Assembly: GCA_025062095.1 (NCBI GenBank)
Contig: JANXAZ010000010.1
Span: 35,772-99,771 of the forward strand
Direction: 5' to 3'
Source of the DNA: Geminicoccaceae bacterium
Lineage (GTDB): Bacteria; Pseudomonadota; Alphaproteobacteria; Geminicoccales; Geminicoccaceae
DNA length: 64,000 nucleotides
In this document: positions 1 to 8,317 of the stretch, piece by piece
Layout: each line of letters starts with the position of its first letter
Numbering within the stretch: position 1 is the first letter of the stretch
The notes under the pieces: generated by a model
Databases searched by the model: none
What the model saw: the letters and a program-made list of their open reading frames with translations, nothing else
What the model was told of the DNA's origin: nothing
Program-made: the position numbers and the translations under genes

Positions 1-1400
1 GGCTGCGCGAGCTCGTGGCGACGGCACCCGGGCTCGATGCCAAGACGCGCGCGCGCGCCGCCTTCTACGTCCGCCTCGCCCTCGAGGCGCTCTCCCCAGC
101 CAACCATCCGGCGACCAATCCCGTGGTGTTGCGCGAGGCGCTCGCGAGCCGCGGGGAGACCCTGTTGCGCGGCCTCGAGCGACTCGTCCTCGATCTCGAG
201 CGAGGTGGCGGGCGCCTTCCTCCCGCTCCGGGGCGGACGGATGCCTTCGTGCTCGGGCGCGACATCGCCACCACCCCCGGGGCGGTGATCTTCGAGACCG
301 AGCTCGCGCAACTCATCCAGTACGCTCCGACCACGGAGACGGTCTTCGCCCGCCCTCTTCTCATCGTTCCTCCCTGGATCAACAAGTATTACATCTTGGA
401 TCTGCGGCCGCGCAACAGCCTCGTGCGCTATCTCGTCGACAACGGATTCACGGTTTTCGTCCTGTCGTGGGTCAATCCCGGGGAGGACCTGGCGCACAAG
501 ACCTTCGAGGATTATCTACGGGAGGGGCCGCTCGCGGCGATCGAAGCGATCGCGCGGGCCACGGGCGAGCGACGCCTCAACCTCGTCGGCTATTGTCTGG
601 GCGGCACGCTCGCGGCCTGTCTGCTCGCCCATCTCTGGGCGCGCGGGGAAGAGCGGCGGGTGGCGAGCGCCACCTTTCTCACCACCATGCTCGATTTCGC
701 CGAGCCCGGCGAGCTCGGCGTGTTCATCGACGAGCGACAACTCGAGCTCCTCGAGCGCCACATGGCGCGCAAGGGCTACCTCGAAGCGCGTTGGATGCAG
801 CAGGTCTTTTCGCTGATGCGCGCCAACGATCTCGTGTGGAGTTTCTTCGTTCAACAATATTTGTTGGGGCGCGAGCCGCCTCCTTTCGACTTGTTGCATT
901 GGAACGCCGACGGCACGCGCATGCCCTACATGATGCACAAGTTCTATTTGCGTCAGTGCTATCTCGAGAACCGGCTCGTCGAGCCGGGAGCGATCACGCT
1001 ACTGGGTACTCCCATCGATCTCGGCAGGATCGCCACGCCCGCCTATTTCCTTTCGACCCGAGAAGATCACATCGCGCCGTGGCGCTCCACCTACGCGGGG
1101 GCCCGGCGGCTGTCCGGGCCCGTGCGCTTCGTGCTCGCCGGCTCGGGCCACATCGCGGGGGTCGTCAATCCCCCCGAGGCCCGAAAGTACGGCTATTGGA
1201 CCCGCGCGGTGCTGCCGCCGGATCCCGAGGCCTGGCTCGCGCGGGCGCGCTTTCGGCCCGGGAGCTGGTGGCCGCATTGGCGCGCCTGGCTCGCGCGCTT
1301 CGGCGGCCGAAAGGTTCCGGCTCGTCCGCCCGGAGCGGGGCCGCTGCCCGCGATCGAGCCCGCTCCCGGCCGCTACGTGCGCATGCGCGCCGACGATTGA
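1..1400 (+). CDS. phaC: Class I-type poly(3-hydroxyalkanoate) synthase, 5' truncated by the window edge
   Basis: Polymerises (R)-3-hydroxyacyl-CoA into PHA at the granule surface. The frame is open through base 1, so the N-terminus lies outside the window; a GTG at 15 is internal. Counting from that GTG, the catalytic triad of the family is visible: Cys194 in the lipase-like box GYCLGG, Asp351 in STREDH, and His379 in GSGHIAG. The Asp-to-His distance of 28 matches known PhaC enzymes, and the Cys position implies that roughly 125 N-terminal residues are missing. The C-terminus is complete. No phaA/phaB or phaE follows; the next gene is an ECF sigma factor 350 bases downstream. A phasin lies at 20526-20900. 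Substrate class (short-chain) is inferred from overall similarity. Confidence 0.95.
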   Translation, partial: LRELVATAPGLDAKTRARAAFYVRLALEALSPANHPATNPVVLREALASRGETLLRGLERLVLDLERGGGRLPPAPGRTDAFVLGRDIATTPGAVIFETELAQLIQYAPTTETVFARPLLIVPPWINKYYILDLRPRNSLVRYLVDNGFTVFVLSWVNPGEDLAHKTFEDYLREGPLAAIEAIARATGERRLNLVGYCLGGTLAACLLAHLWARGEERRVASATFLTTMLDFAEPGELGVFIDERQLELLERHMARKGYLEARWMQQVFSLMRANDLVWSFFVQQYLLGREPPPFDLLHWNADGTRMPYMMHKFYLRQCYLENRLVEPGAITLLGTPIDLGRIATPAYFLSTREDHIAPWRSTYAGARRLSGPVRFVLAGSGHIAGVVNPPEARKYGYWTRAVLPPDPEAWLARARFRPGSWWPHWRAWLARFGGRKVPARPPGAGPLPAIEPAPGRYVRMRADD

Positions 1401-1750
1401 TCGCGCGACCGACCGAGGAGACACCCGCCCGCTCCCGCGCCGATGCGATCGGCGGCGCGGTCTTGCGGGCCGCACCGCGGTGCTCCGACCTCCGATCGAC
1501 CGCGAACGAACGTGCCGGGCGATCATCGCATAGCCGGGTATTCCTTCGACCCGCGTTCCGATCTTCTGTGGCTTTTTTGCATCAATTCGTGGCGAAACGG
1601 TATCGGGTTGCGCCGGACTTCTGCCTGTGTTCAACACTGTCGCGGGTCGTCGGCTGACGGCGAGACCCCGCGGTAACCGCAGCGGCGTCGCCGCGTCGAA
1701 GCTCGACGCGCGCAGACGTTCAAAAAACCAACCAGCGCGGAGGCCCAGCC
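1401..1750. other. Intergenic region between phaC and the sigma factor gene
   Basis: No convincing gene is present in these 350 bases. The stretch around 1560-1640 is noticeably AT-richer than its surroundings, as expected of a promoter region for the sigma factor gene. A small palindrome, GCGGTAACCGC, sits at 1670-1680. A GGAGG lies at 1739-1743, serving the TTG start at 1751. I could not assign a specific -35/-10 pair. Confidence 0.5.
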
Positions 1751-2338
1751 TTGCCCTGGGACCCCAAGTCCGACGAAGTCACTGCCTCCTCGATCTCTGA
1801 GGCCGATCGCAGGTGCGAACCGACGTCTTCCCGGACCGTCGACGAAGAGGTCCTGGAGCACGTCTCGGCTCTGCGGCGATACGCCTTGTTGTTGATCGGC
1901 GATCCCGACGAGGCCGACGATCTCGTGCAGGAAACCCTCGTGCGCGTGATCGCCCAGACCCGTTCGTGGAAACAGGTCCGGGACCTGCGCGCCTATCTGT
2001 TCACGACCCTCCACAACGTCTTCGTCGACGGCCATCGCCGCCGCCGCGTCCGGCCCAGCGAGGTTCCGATCGAGACGGTGATCGCCGACCTTTTGGCCCC
2101 GCCGCGCCAGCAGGACTGGATGGAGCTGCGGGATCTCGTCGCCGCGCTGCGGCTGTTGCCCAAAGAGCAACGCGAGGTCGTGCTCCTCGTCGGGCTCGAA
2201 GGGATGAGCTACCTCGAAGCGGCAAACGTGCTACAAGTTCCGCTCGGGACGGTGATGTCGCGTTTGTCGCGCGGTCGCGAGGCGTTGCGACGCCTCGTGA
2301 GCCAGGGCGGCGCGGCGAGGCTGCGGGTCGTCAAATGA
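1751..2338 (+). CDS. ECF-family RNA polymerase sigma factor
   Basis: A 195-residue sigma-70 family protein of ECF size. Region 2 is visible at about residues 35-95, including DLVQETLVRV and the Arg-rich stretch after FVDGH. Region 4 is visible at about 125-180, with the helix-turn-helix around MSYLEAANVLQVPLGTVMSR. The start is a TTG chosen because GGAGG lies 7 bases upstream. The stop overlaps the ATG of the next gene by four bases, which encodes a membrane anti-sigma factor, so the two form a translationally coupled sigma/anti-sigma pair. ECF genes commonly autoregulate, but no promoter motif could be assigned here. The ECF group and inducing signal are not identifiable by eye. Confidence 0.9.
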   Translation: MPWDPKSDEVTASSISEADRRCEPTSSRTVDEEVLEHVSALRRYALLLIGDPDEADDLVQETLVRVIAQTRSWKQVRDLRAYLFTTLHNVFVDGHRRRRVRPSEVPIETVIADLLAPPRQQDWMELRDLVAALRLLPKEQREVVLLVGLEGMSYLEAANVLQVPLGTVMSRLSRGREALRRLVSQGGAARLRVVK

Positions 2339-3318
2339 AGAACGCCCAGGGCGCGTGGACGCGGTCGGGGATCGACGAAGGCGAGCTCCACGCTTTCGTC
2401 GACGGTCGCTTGACGGGAGAGCGACGCGCCGCCGTTCTCGCGCACTTGTTGCTGCACAGCGGCGATCGCGAACGGGTCGAGGCCTATCGCCGTCAGCTCG
2501 CCGGCCTCGCGCGCATCCGCGCGGGCCTCGACCGCTACGGCGAGGGCTTCGCCCCGGAGTTGCAGCGCGCCCTGGTCGAACGGATCGCCGGCGCGCGGCG
2601 TCATCAGCGGTGGTTGCGCCTGTGCTCTCTCGGGCTCGCCGCGGGTCTTCTGTTCGGCATCGGCGTGTGGACCGTGCGGGAATGGGCGATCCCGAGCAGT
2701 CGCCTGGTCGCGAACGTGTTCGAGCCGGATTTCCCCGCGCCCGAGTTTCCTTTCGGCGACGCCTTCGGTCGCGAGGAGCGGCGCGTCGACGGGGATCGCG
2801 AACATTCGCTCGCCTGGTTCGCGAGCCATCTCCGCGACCAGACGCTCGAGATCCCGGATCTGCGCGAACTCGGCCTCGTCCCCGTGGGCGGACAGGTATT
2901 GGACCGGGCGCGCACGCCCGCGGTGCGGCTGGCCTGGTCCGACGGGCAGGGCGGGATCATCGATCTCTACGTCGGCGTGGTCGCCTCCGATGCCGATCAG
3001 GCCTTCACCATGGTCGGCGACAGCCGCGTGGCGCTCCATTGGCGTCGCGGCCGCCTCGTGTTCGCCCTCGTGGGACCGGCGGGCAGCCCGCATCTGCTGC
3101 AGGCGGTGCAATCCGTCCTGCGCGGGATCGACAAGCCAGCGGGGCGCGCCGTGCCGGCGGGCGAGGCCGGTCGCGCGGCCGAAGAGCCGCGCCCGATCCG
3201 GGCGGTGGTCGAGCCCGAGGCCGGCGCCAATCCGCCCGCCCTCGAGCGCCCCGCGCCTTCCGCCCCCGCGGTCGAGCCCGCCACGGTCAAAGGAGCGGTA
3301 CCGGCCAAGACGCTCTGA
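2335..3318 (+). CDS. Membrane anti-sigma factor
   Basis: A 327-residue protein starting at the ATG that overlaps the sigma gene stop (ATGA). The N-terminus (about residues 14-60, containing LHAFVDGRLTGER) resembles the cytoplasmic anti-sigma domain of alphaproteobacterial anti-sigma factors but lacks the His/Cys zinc-binding residues. One transmembrane helix follows at about 86-107 (LRLCSLGLAAGLLFGIGVW), then a periplasmic domain and a Pro/Ala/Glu-rich tail after about residue 270. It should hold the upstream ECF factor inactive at the membrane until a periplasmic signal acts. That role is inferred from gene order and topology. It ends 9 bases before the convergent aldolase gene. Confidence 0.82.
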   Translation: MKNAQGAWTRSGIDEGELHAFVDGRLTGERRAAVLAHLLLHSGDRERVEAYRRQLAGLARIRAGLDRYGEGFAPELQRALVERIAGARRHQRWLRLCSLGLAAGLLFGIGVWTVREWAIPSSRLVANVFEPDFPAPEFPFGDAFGREERRVDGDREHSLAWFASHLRDQTLEIPDLRELGLVPVGGQVLDRARTPAVRLAWSDGQGGIIDLYVGVVASDADQAFTMVGDSRVALHWRRGRLVFALVGPAGSPHLLQAVQSVLRGIDKPAGRAVPAGEAGRAAEEPRPIRAVVEPEAGANPPALERPAPSAPAVEPATVKGAVPAKTL

Positions 3319-3327
3319 GCCTCGCCC

Positions 3328-4092
3328 TCACCCGCGGAGCTCGGCGAGCAGCCGGCGCATCGCGGTCTCGATCAGGAGCACGTCGTAGGCCAGGCAGAGG
3401 AAACGATAGCCGCGGGCGAGAAGATCCCGGGCCCGCTCGGCCGTGGACGCGAGCCCGCCCAACACGATGCCCGCGGCCAGGATCCCGCGCTCGGCTTCGG
3501 CCACCGCGGCGAGGAATTCGGGATCCTCGAACGCTCCCGGCTTGCCGAGGCTCGTCGAGAGATCGTAAGGCGCGATGATCGCCGCGTCGATGCCCGCCGT
3601 GGCCGCGATCGCGTCGATCGCGCGCACGGCCTCGATGTGCTCGACGAGCAGGATCGCGAGCACGGCCTCGTCCGCCGAGCCGCTGTAGGCGAAGGCATCG
3701 AGCCCCCAGCGCGAGGGGGCGTAAAACGGGCCCCATCCGCGCTCGCCGGAAGGCGGGTACCGGCAGGCGGCGACCGCCCGTCGCGCATCCTCGGCCGAGC
3801 GGATCAAGGGAAAGACGATCCCGAGCGCCCCGGCATCGAGTAGAGGTTTGGCGAGCCAAGGCAGGTTCCAGGGAACGCGCGCCAGAGGCACGCAAGAGGA
3901 GACCGCCGTCGCGGTGATCATCGCCTGCGCGGTCTCGGGCGAAACGGGCCCGTGCTCGCAGTCGACGATCAGAAAATCGAAGCCGCAGCCGGCGAGGATC
4001 TGGACGAAGGGCGGGGAGGGGAGCGAAACGAAGGTACCGAAGACCGGCTCGCCGCGGGCGAGCTTCTCCTTGAGCGGATTGCGCAGCCGCAT
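3328..4092 (-). CDS. HpcH/HpaI-family aldolase (2-keto-3-deoxy acid type)
   Basis: A 254-residue class II aldolase of the HpcH/HpaI/GarL family, which cleaves 2-keto-3-deoxy acids to pyruvate plus an aldehyde with a divalent metal. The family pattern is clear: GCGFDFLIVDCEHGP near residues 30-45 carries the acidic active-site segment, and IIAPYDLSTSLGKPG lies near 170-185. The ATG at 4092 is preferred because GGGGGAGG lies just upstream; the frame stays open further upstream but that part lacks family similarity. The substrate cannot be told from sequence. No pathway neighbours are adjacent; it is convergent with the anti-sigma gene. Confidence 0.88.
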   Translation of the reverse strand: MRLRNPLKEKLARGEPVFGTFVSLPSPPFVQILAGCGFDFLIVDCEHGPVSPETAQAMITATAVSSCVPLARVPWNLPWLAKPLLDAGALGIVFPLIRSAEDARRAVAACRYPPSGERGWGPFYAPSRWGLDAFAYSGSADEAVLAILLVEHIEAVRAIDAIAATAGIDAAIIAPYDLSTSLGKPGAFEDPEFLAAVAEAERGILAAGIVLGGLASTAERARDLLARGYRFLCLAYDVLLIETAMRRLLAELRG

Positions 4093-4593
4093 CCTCGCGC
4101 CTCCCCCGTGCTCGCGCCCCGAGCCTGGCTTCGGCGGTCGCTGCCGGCAAGAGCCGAAACGTCCGCGAGCGAAGGGAACCCCGGGCTCTGCTCGGGTCGA
4201 TGCGCCGCGCGCGAAGGCACCTCTGCCTGTGCGGCGAACGGCGTCGGAGACTCCGGAGAGCCACCGGAGGCCGGGACCCGGGCGCGCCGAACCACCGGGT
4301 GCCGCGGTCTTTCCGAGCGGCGGGCGCACGGCAGCACGGTGCTCCGCGCGAGCATCGAAAGCTCCCGGGCCGATCGGGGAAGGGCGGAAGTCGAGGCCGG
4401 CCCGAGGGCGCATCGACCTCCGCTCGGAACACGAACCGACCGGCGAGCGCCGCGGGCCCTCGTGCTCCGCACGCTGCCGAGCGCCGGTCGCCTCGGGGCT
4501 CGCGAATCGAGGGGCTTCGGGCGACGCCTCTTCTCGTCGGAGCGGCGGCGCAGACGCCCGAGGGGATCGCGTTCGGATGGAGCCGTCGCGGTC
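4093..4593. other. Gene-free stretch upstream of the aldolase
   Basis: About 500 bases lie between the aldolase start and the end of the DUF4340 gene. Several frames are open because of the high GC content, but none has a ribosome site plus a recognisable protein. I see no repeat, hairpin with a T-tract or RNA gene. It must contain the aldolase promoter. Confidence 0.4.
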
Positions 4594-5682
4594 TCAGGAC
4601 GTCTTGTCGGCCGGCTCGAGGAGATCCTCCACCGTCCAGGCGAACCGCTCGCCCGCCCATTTCGAGAGCTTGAACGCCCAGCCGTCGAGGCGGGCGGAAA
4701 GCTCGCGGGCGCGTTCGACCGCGGGCTTGGCATTGGCCGCCGGCTCGCCGGGCAGCGCTTCGCCGGTGAAGACCGCGAAGCGGACCCAGAAGCTCGCATC
4801 GTCCCCTTCGCCCTCCTTGTGCAGGCGGGCTTCGAGGACGATCCCGTCGACCGTCTCGAAGCGGGCGCGGGGCGCGTCTTCCGCGAACGGCACCTTGGCG
4901 GCGGCGCGCACGTCTTGCAGCGAAAGTCCGGAAAGGGCATCCGCCAGCCGTTCCACGCGGTTGGGATCGGCTTTGCGTCCCGCCGGCACCGGCTCGAGCG
5001 CGAAGTCGGTCGCCTCGCGGCTCGTGCGCCGAATCGCGAGCCGATCCTCGCGGTCCGGGCGCAAGACGACGCGGGCGATCTGGGTGCGCGGCAGGTCGAC
5101 GATCTGCCGATCGATCCAATCCAGCGGCTCCTCCGGCACCTCGATCCGGCGATCGAGCAGCCAGGCGCGCGAATCCTCCGCGCGGCGCACGTACACGCCG
5201 CCGCGTCCGGGCCCGAACAGGCCGTAGCGCGTCTTTCCGACGTAAAGACGGGCGATGGTCTCGCCCCGGCCGTCGACGAGAACGAGCTCTTTGGACCGCG
5301 ACTTGCCGCCGTCCGGGCGCGGCGTGCCCGGTTCGTCGAGCTCGAGCCGGTTCCACCGCTCCGGCCGATCGGTCTTGGCCTCGAGCAGCCGCGCGGTCAC
5401 CAGGCTGCGGGCGAGGCTCTGGACCTTGCCGGGATCGACGGGATAGCCGTCGAGTTCGTCGATGGTCCAGCCGCGCTCGGTCCGCCGCACCGTCGCCGTC
5501 TTGTCCTCGTAGCGGACGCGGATGGACGCGACTTCGCCGATGCGTTCGGCGAGACCCGGGAAGAGGGGTTCGTCGTAGACGACGGTGGTGACCGGAACGT
5601 CGCGGGTGATGATGGCGTGCGCGGCGAGCGCGACCGCGCCGAGCGTCACGCTGGCGAGCACCAACAGGCCCTTGGGCGACAC
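4594..5682 (-). CDS. DUF4340 domain-containing envelope protein
   Basis: A 362-residue protein with one N-terminal transmembrane segment (about residues 5-26) and a long soluble part with the repeated LxVGKTxYGLFGxGRGGVYVRR-like pattern of DUF4340. The family is typically encoded beside GldG/GldF-type ABC genes, as here: it is the last gene of a four-gene minus-strand run (ATPase, permease, GldG-like, DUF4340) and starts 15 bases after the GldG-like stop. The GTG start at 5682 has GGGGAGG about 5 bases upstream. It is probably a periplasmic, membrane-anchored accessory of the ABC complex. The transported substrate is unknown. Confidence 0.85.
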   Translation of the reverse strand: MSPKGLLVLASVTLGAVALAAHAIITRDVPVTTVVYDEPLFPGLAERIGEVASIRVRYEDKTATVRRTERGWTIDELDGYPVDPGKVQSLARSLVTARLLEAKTDRPERWNRLELDEPGTPRPDGGKSRSKELVLVDGRGETIARLYVGKTRYGLFGPGRGGVYVRRAEDSRAWLLDRRIEVPEEPLDWIDRQIVDLPRTQIARVVLRPDREDRLAIRRTSREATDFALEPVPAGRKADPNRVERLADALSGLSLQDVRAAAKVPFAEDAPRARFETVDGIVLEARLHKEGEGDDASFWVRFAVFTGEALPGEPAANAKPAVERARELSARLDGWAFKLSKWAGERFAWTVEDLLEPADKTS

Positions 5683-5697
5683 CCGTACCTCCCCTTC

Positions 5698-7557
5698 TCA
5701 AGCGGTGGCGAACCGGCGCTGCCAGCGCGCGCGGCGGACGAGCGCCACGACGATGCCGACGAGCGCGACGAGGGCGGGAACGAGGACGATGCCCGAAAGC
5801 CGCAGCCGGTCGCGCAAGGTCTCGATGTCCCGCCGCAGAGCGTATTGGACGTCGCGCAGCTCGCGTCGCGTGTCCAAGAGCTGCACCCTGAGCGCGTCGA
5901 TCTCCGCCCGCTGCTCGGCGGTGACGAGGGCAGCGGCGTCCTCGGCGCGTTTGACCTCGAGCGAAGCGAGCTTGTCCTGCAGGCTCTTGAGCCGATCCAA
6001 GAGCTCTTGCTCCTTGGCCCGGTAGGCCGCCTCCGCCGCGCGTCGGATCTCCTCCACGCGCACGAAGGGACGCAAAGTGACCTCGCGACCGCGCAGCCCG
6101 CCCAGCGCCGAGGCCCCGGCCAGATAATCGAGGGCATTGGCGACGAAATCGGCGTTGTCGGCCACCGGGATCAAAACCTGCTGCCCGAGCAGCGCCTGGC
6201 TCGCGAGCCAGGCCCGATCTTCGAGGAGATCGGTGTCGGCGACGAGCACGATCGCCGCCGGCGCTTTCGATTCGCGCAGACGCTCCGCCGGCTCGCCGAC
6301 CCCTTCGGGCAGCTGATCCGGCCAGGCCGACTTGAGGGTGCCGGTCAGACGCGCGGCGAGGAGGTACTGCTCTCCTTCCGGCTTGAAGCCGCGCAGAAGC
6401 GAGAAGGGATCGGGGAAGGCCGCCACCTTGGCTGTCTCCACGAGCGCGCTTTCCGGGCTCGAGCGGACGAGGGGAACGAGCTCGATCGTCGCCCCTTCGC
6501 GCTTCCGGATCGCGCCCGCGGTCATGAAGGTGAGACGGTTGAGCTCCGCGGTGATCGGATCGGCACGGTTGAAGGCGCTGCGGTCGTAGGCCAACCAAGC
6601 GAGATAATCGACGATCTGTTGGCGTCCGCCCGCCGGATACTGCACCTGGCGCGCCGCCCGGCGGTCGGCGACGAAGCGGTCGGCGACGATCTCAACGCCC
6701 CAGGTTTCCAGGAGTTTGCCGAGGGAGGAGGCTTGCGCGCCCACGGGTGGCACGCGCGAGCGCATCGCCGCCGCCTCCGAATGGGGATCGAGGAAAGCGA
6801 GGAGTTTGCCGCCCCGCAGCACGAACTGGTCGATGGCGAAGAGAGTCTTGTCCGAGAGACGATTGGGATGCACCAGCATCACGATCTGCACGTCGGCATC
6901 GAACTTCTCGATGTCGCCCGCCATGTAGCGGATCGTGAAGAACTGGCGCAGCTGCTCGTAGACTTGCCACGACCGGAACTGGTTGACGGGGTCGCCGGTC
7001 ATCGGCAACCCCGAGATCAGAGCGACGACCGGTTTTTCGGGATTGGCGAGGTTGTAGACCAGCCGCGTGAGATCGTACTCGAGGAACCGCTCGCGCTCGG
7101 GGGAGAGCAGCGGAATGACGTCGACGTCGTCGGTGCCGTTGGTCCCGGCGATGCCCAGATAGCCGGTCTGGCCGCCTTCGAGCGCGATCGCCTGCAGACC
7201 GAAGCCGACCGCCCGGTCCTCCTCGACCGAGAAGGGCTCGGGATCGACGAGTTCGAGGGTGATCTTGCCGTTGCTCGCCACGACGTAGGCTTTCAACAGG
7301 TCGCGCACGCGGTCGGCGTAGGAAGCGAGCAGCGGATTGGCCTCGCGCACGCCGCGCGAGACGTAGAGCCGAAGGGTGATCGGCTCTTTCATGTTGGCGA
7401 GCAGATCGAGCGTCGGCTTGGACAGGGTGTATTGGCTCTTCTCGGTCAGATCGAGCTTGAAGCCGCGCAAGGTCAACGTCGCCCAAGCAGTGGTCGCGAC
7501 CAGCAGCACGGCGGTGAGGAGAAGGCCGAGGATCGCGAGCGTGCGGCGATCGGTCAT
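5698..7557 (-). CDS. GldG-like ABC transporter auxiliary protein
   Basis: A 619-residue membrane protein of the GldG / ABC-type uncharacterised auxiliary family. A transmembrane helix is at about residues 6-28. A large extracytoplasmic region follows with the typical opening FKLDLTEKSQYTLSKPT and the segment VVALISGLPMTGD near 180. A Glu/Arg/Lys-rich coiled coil spans about 500-580, and a second transmembrane helix lies near 588-608 before a basic C-terminus. An ATG with GGAG 8 bases upstream sets the start. It sits 12 bases after the permease and 15 before DUF4340. In Bacteroidetes GldG serves gliding and protein secretion; here only an envelope export or assembly role is inferred. Confidence 0.87.
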   Translation of the reverse strand: MTDRRTLAILGLLLTAVLLVATTAWATLTLRGFKLDLTEKSQYTLSKPTLDLLANMKEPITLRLYVSRGVREANPLLASYADRVRDLLKAYVVASNGKITLELVDPEPFSVEEDRAVGFGLQAIALEGGQTGYLGIAGTNGTDDVDVIPLLSPERERFLEYDLTRLVYNLANPEKPVVALISGLPMTGDPVNQFRSWQVYEQLRQFFTIRYMAGDIEKFDADVQIVMLVHPNRLSDKTLFAIDQFVLRGGKLLAFLDPHSEAAAMRSRVPPVGAQASSLGKLLETWGVEIVADRFVADRRAARQVQYPAGGRQQIVDYLAWLAYDRSAFNRADPITAELNRLTFMTAGAIRKREGATIELVPLVRSSPESALVETAKVAAFPDPFSLLRGFKPEGEQYLLAARLTGTLKSAWPDQLPEGVGEPAERLRESKAPAAIVLVADTDLLEDRAWLASQALLGQQVLIPVADNADFVANALDYLAGASALGGLRGREVTLRPFVRVEEIRRAAEAAYRAKEQELLDRLKSLQDKLASLEVKRAEDAAALVTAEQRAEIDALRVQLLDTRRELRDVQYALRRDIETLRDRLRLSGIVLVPALVALVGIVVALVRRARWQRRFATA

Positions 7558-7569
7558 CGTCTCGACTCC

Positions 7570-8304
7570 TTACGCCGCTTTTTCGAGTTCGACGATGAGC
7601 GTGTTGACGATCAGACAACACGCGACGAGCGTGACGAGATACACGGCGGTGGCCGCGCTGACCACGCCCTTCATGAGCTCGTTGAAATGGGTGAGGAGGC
7701 TGAAGCTCGCGACGATGTCGACGACCACGGGGGGCGCCCAGGGTTTGAAGGCCGCGAGCACGAGATCCACGCCGCTCATGAGGAAGAGGAAGCAGATCGC
7801 GGCTCCGAGCACGAAGGCGATGACCTGGTTCTTGGTGAGCGCGGAAGCGCACGCGCCGATGGCGATGAAGGCGCCGGCGATCGCCCAAGAGCCGAGATAA
7901 GAGGCGAGGATCACGCCGTTGTCGGGTTCGCCCAGATAGTTGACGATGATCCAGAAAGGAAAGGTCAAGGCGAGGGCGATGCCGGTGAAGATCCAAGCGG
8001 CCAAGAACTTGCCGAGCACGATCTCGAAGGTGGACGCCGGTAGGGTGAGCAAGAGCTCGATCGTGCCGGTCCGTCGTTCCTCTGCCCAGAGGCGCATGGC
8101 CACCGCCGGCACGAGGAAGAGGTAGAGCCACGGATGGAACACGAAAAAGCTCTCGAGATCGGCCTGGCCGCGCTCGAAGAAACCGCCGACGAAGAAGGTG
8201 AAGGCCCCGGCGAGCGCGAGGAAGATGACGATGAACACGTAGGCCAGCGGTGTCGCGAAATAGGCCGCGAGCTCGCGCCGCATCACGGTGCGTACGACGT
8301 CCAT
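7570..8304 (-). CDS. ABC-2 type transporter permease (GldF-like)
   Basis: A 244-residue, six-helix integral membrane protein. The family signature AEERRTGTIELLLTLP is at about 74-90, between the second and third helices; helices fall near 20-42, 55-72, 98-122, 133-155, 162-184 and 212-236. It is the membrane half of the ABC exporter whose ATPase is the preceding gene (14 bases away) and whose auxiliary proteins follow. The start ATG at 8304 begins MDVVRTVMRRELAAYF, typical for the family. Substrate unknown. Confidence 0.9.
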   Translation of the reverse strand: MDVVRTVMRRELAAYFATPLAYVFIVIFLALAGAFTFFVGGFFERGQADLESFFVFHPWLYLFLVPAVAMRLWAEERRTGTIELLLTLPASTFEIVLGKFLAAWIFTGIALALTFPFWIIVNYLGEPDNGVILASYLGSWAIAGAFIAIGACASALTKNQVIAFVLGAAICFLFLMSGVDLVLAAFKPWAPPVVVDIVASFSLLTHFNELMKGVVSAATAVYLVTLVACCLIVNTLIVELEKAA

Positions 8305-8317
8305 CGCAGACCCCCGT

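Noticed and set aside
3287..6598. A 1,100-codon open frame on the minus strand running across the aldolase, DUF4340 and GldG-like genes
   Set aside because: It is in a different frame from three recognisable proteins, is Arg/Gly/Ala/Pro-rich without domains, and follows from the GC bias that removes stop codons.
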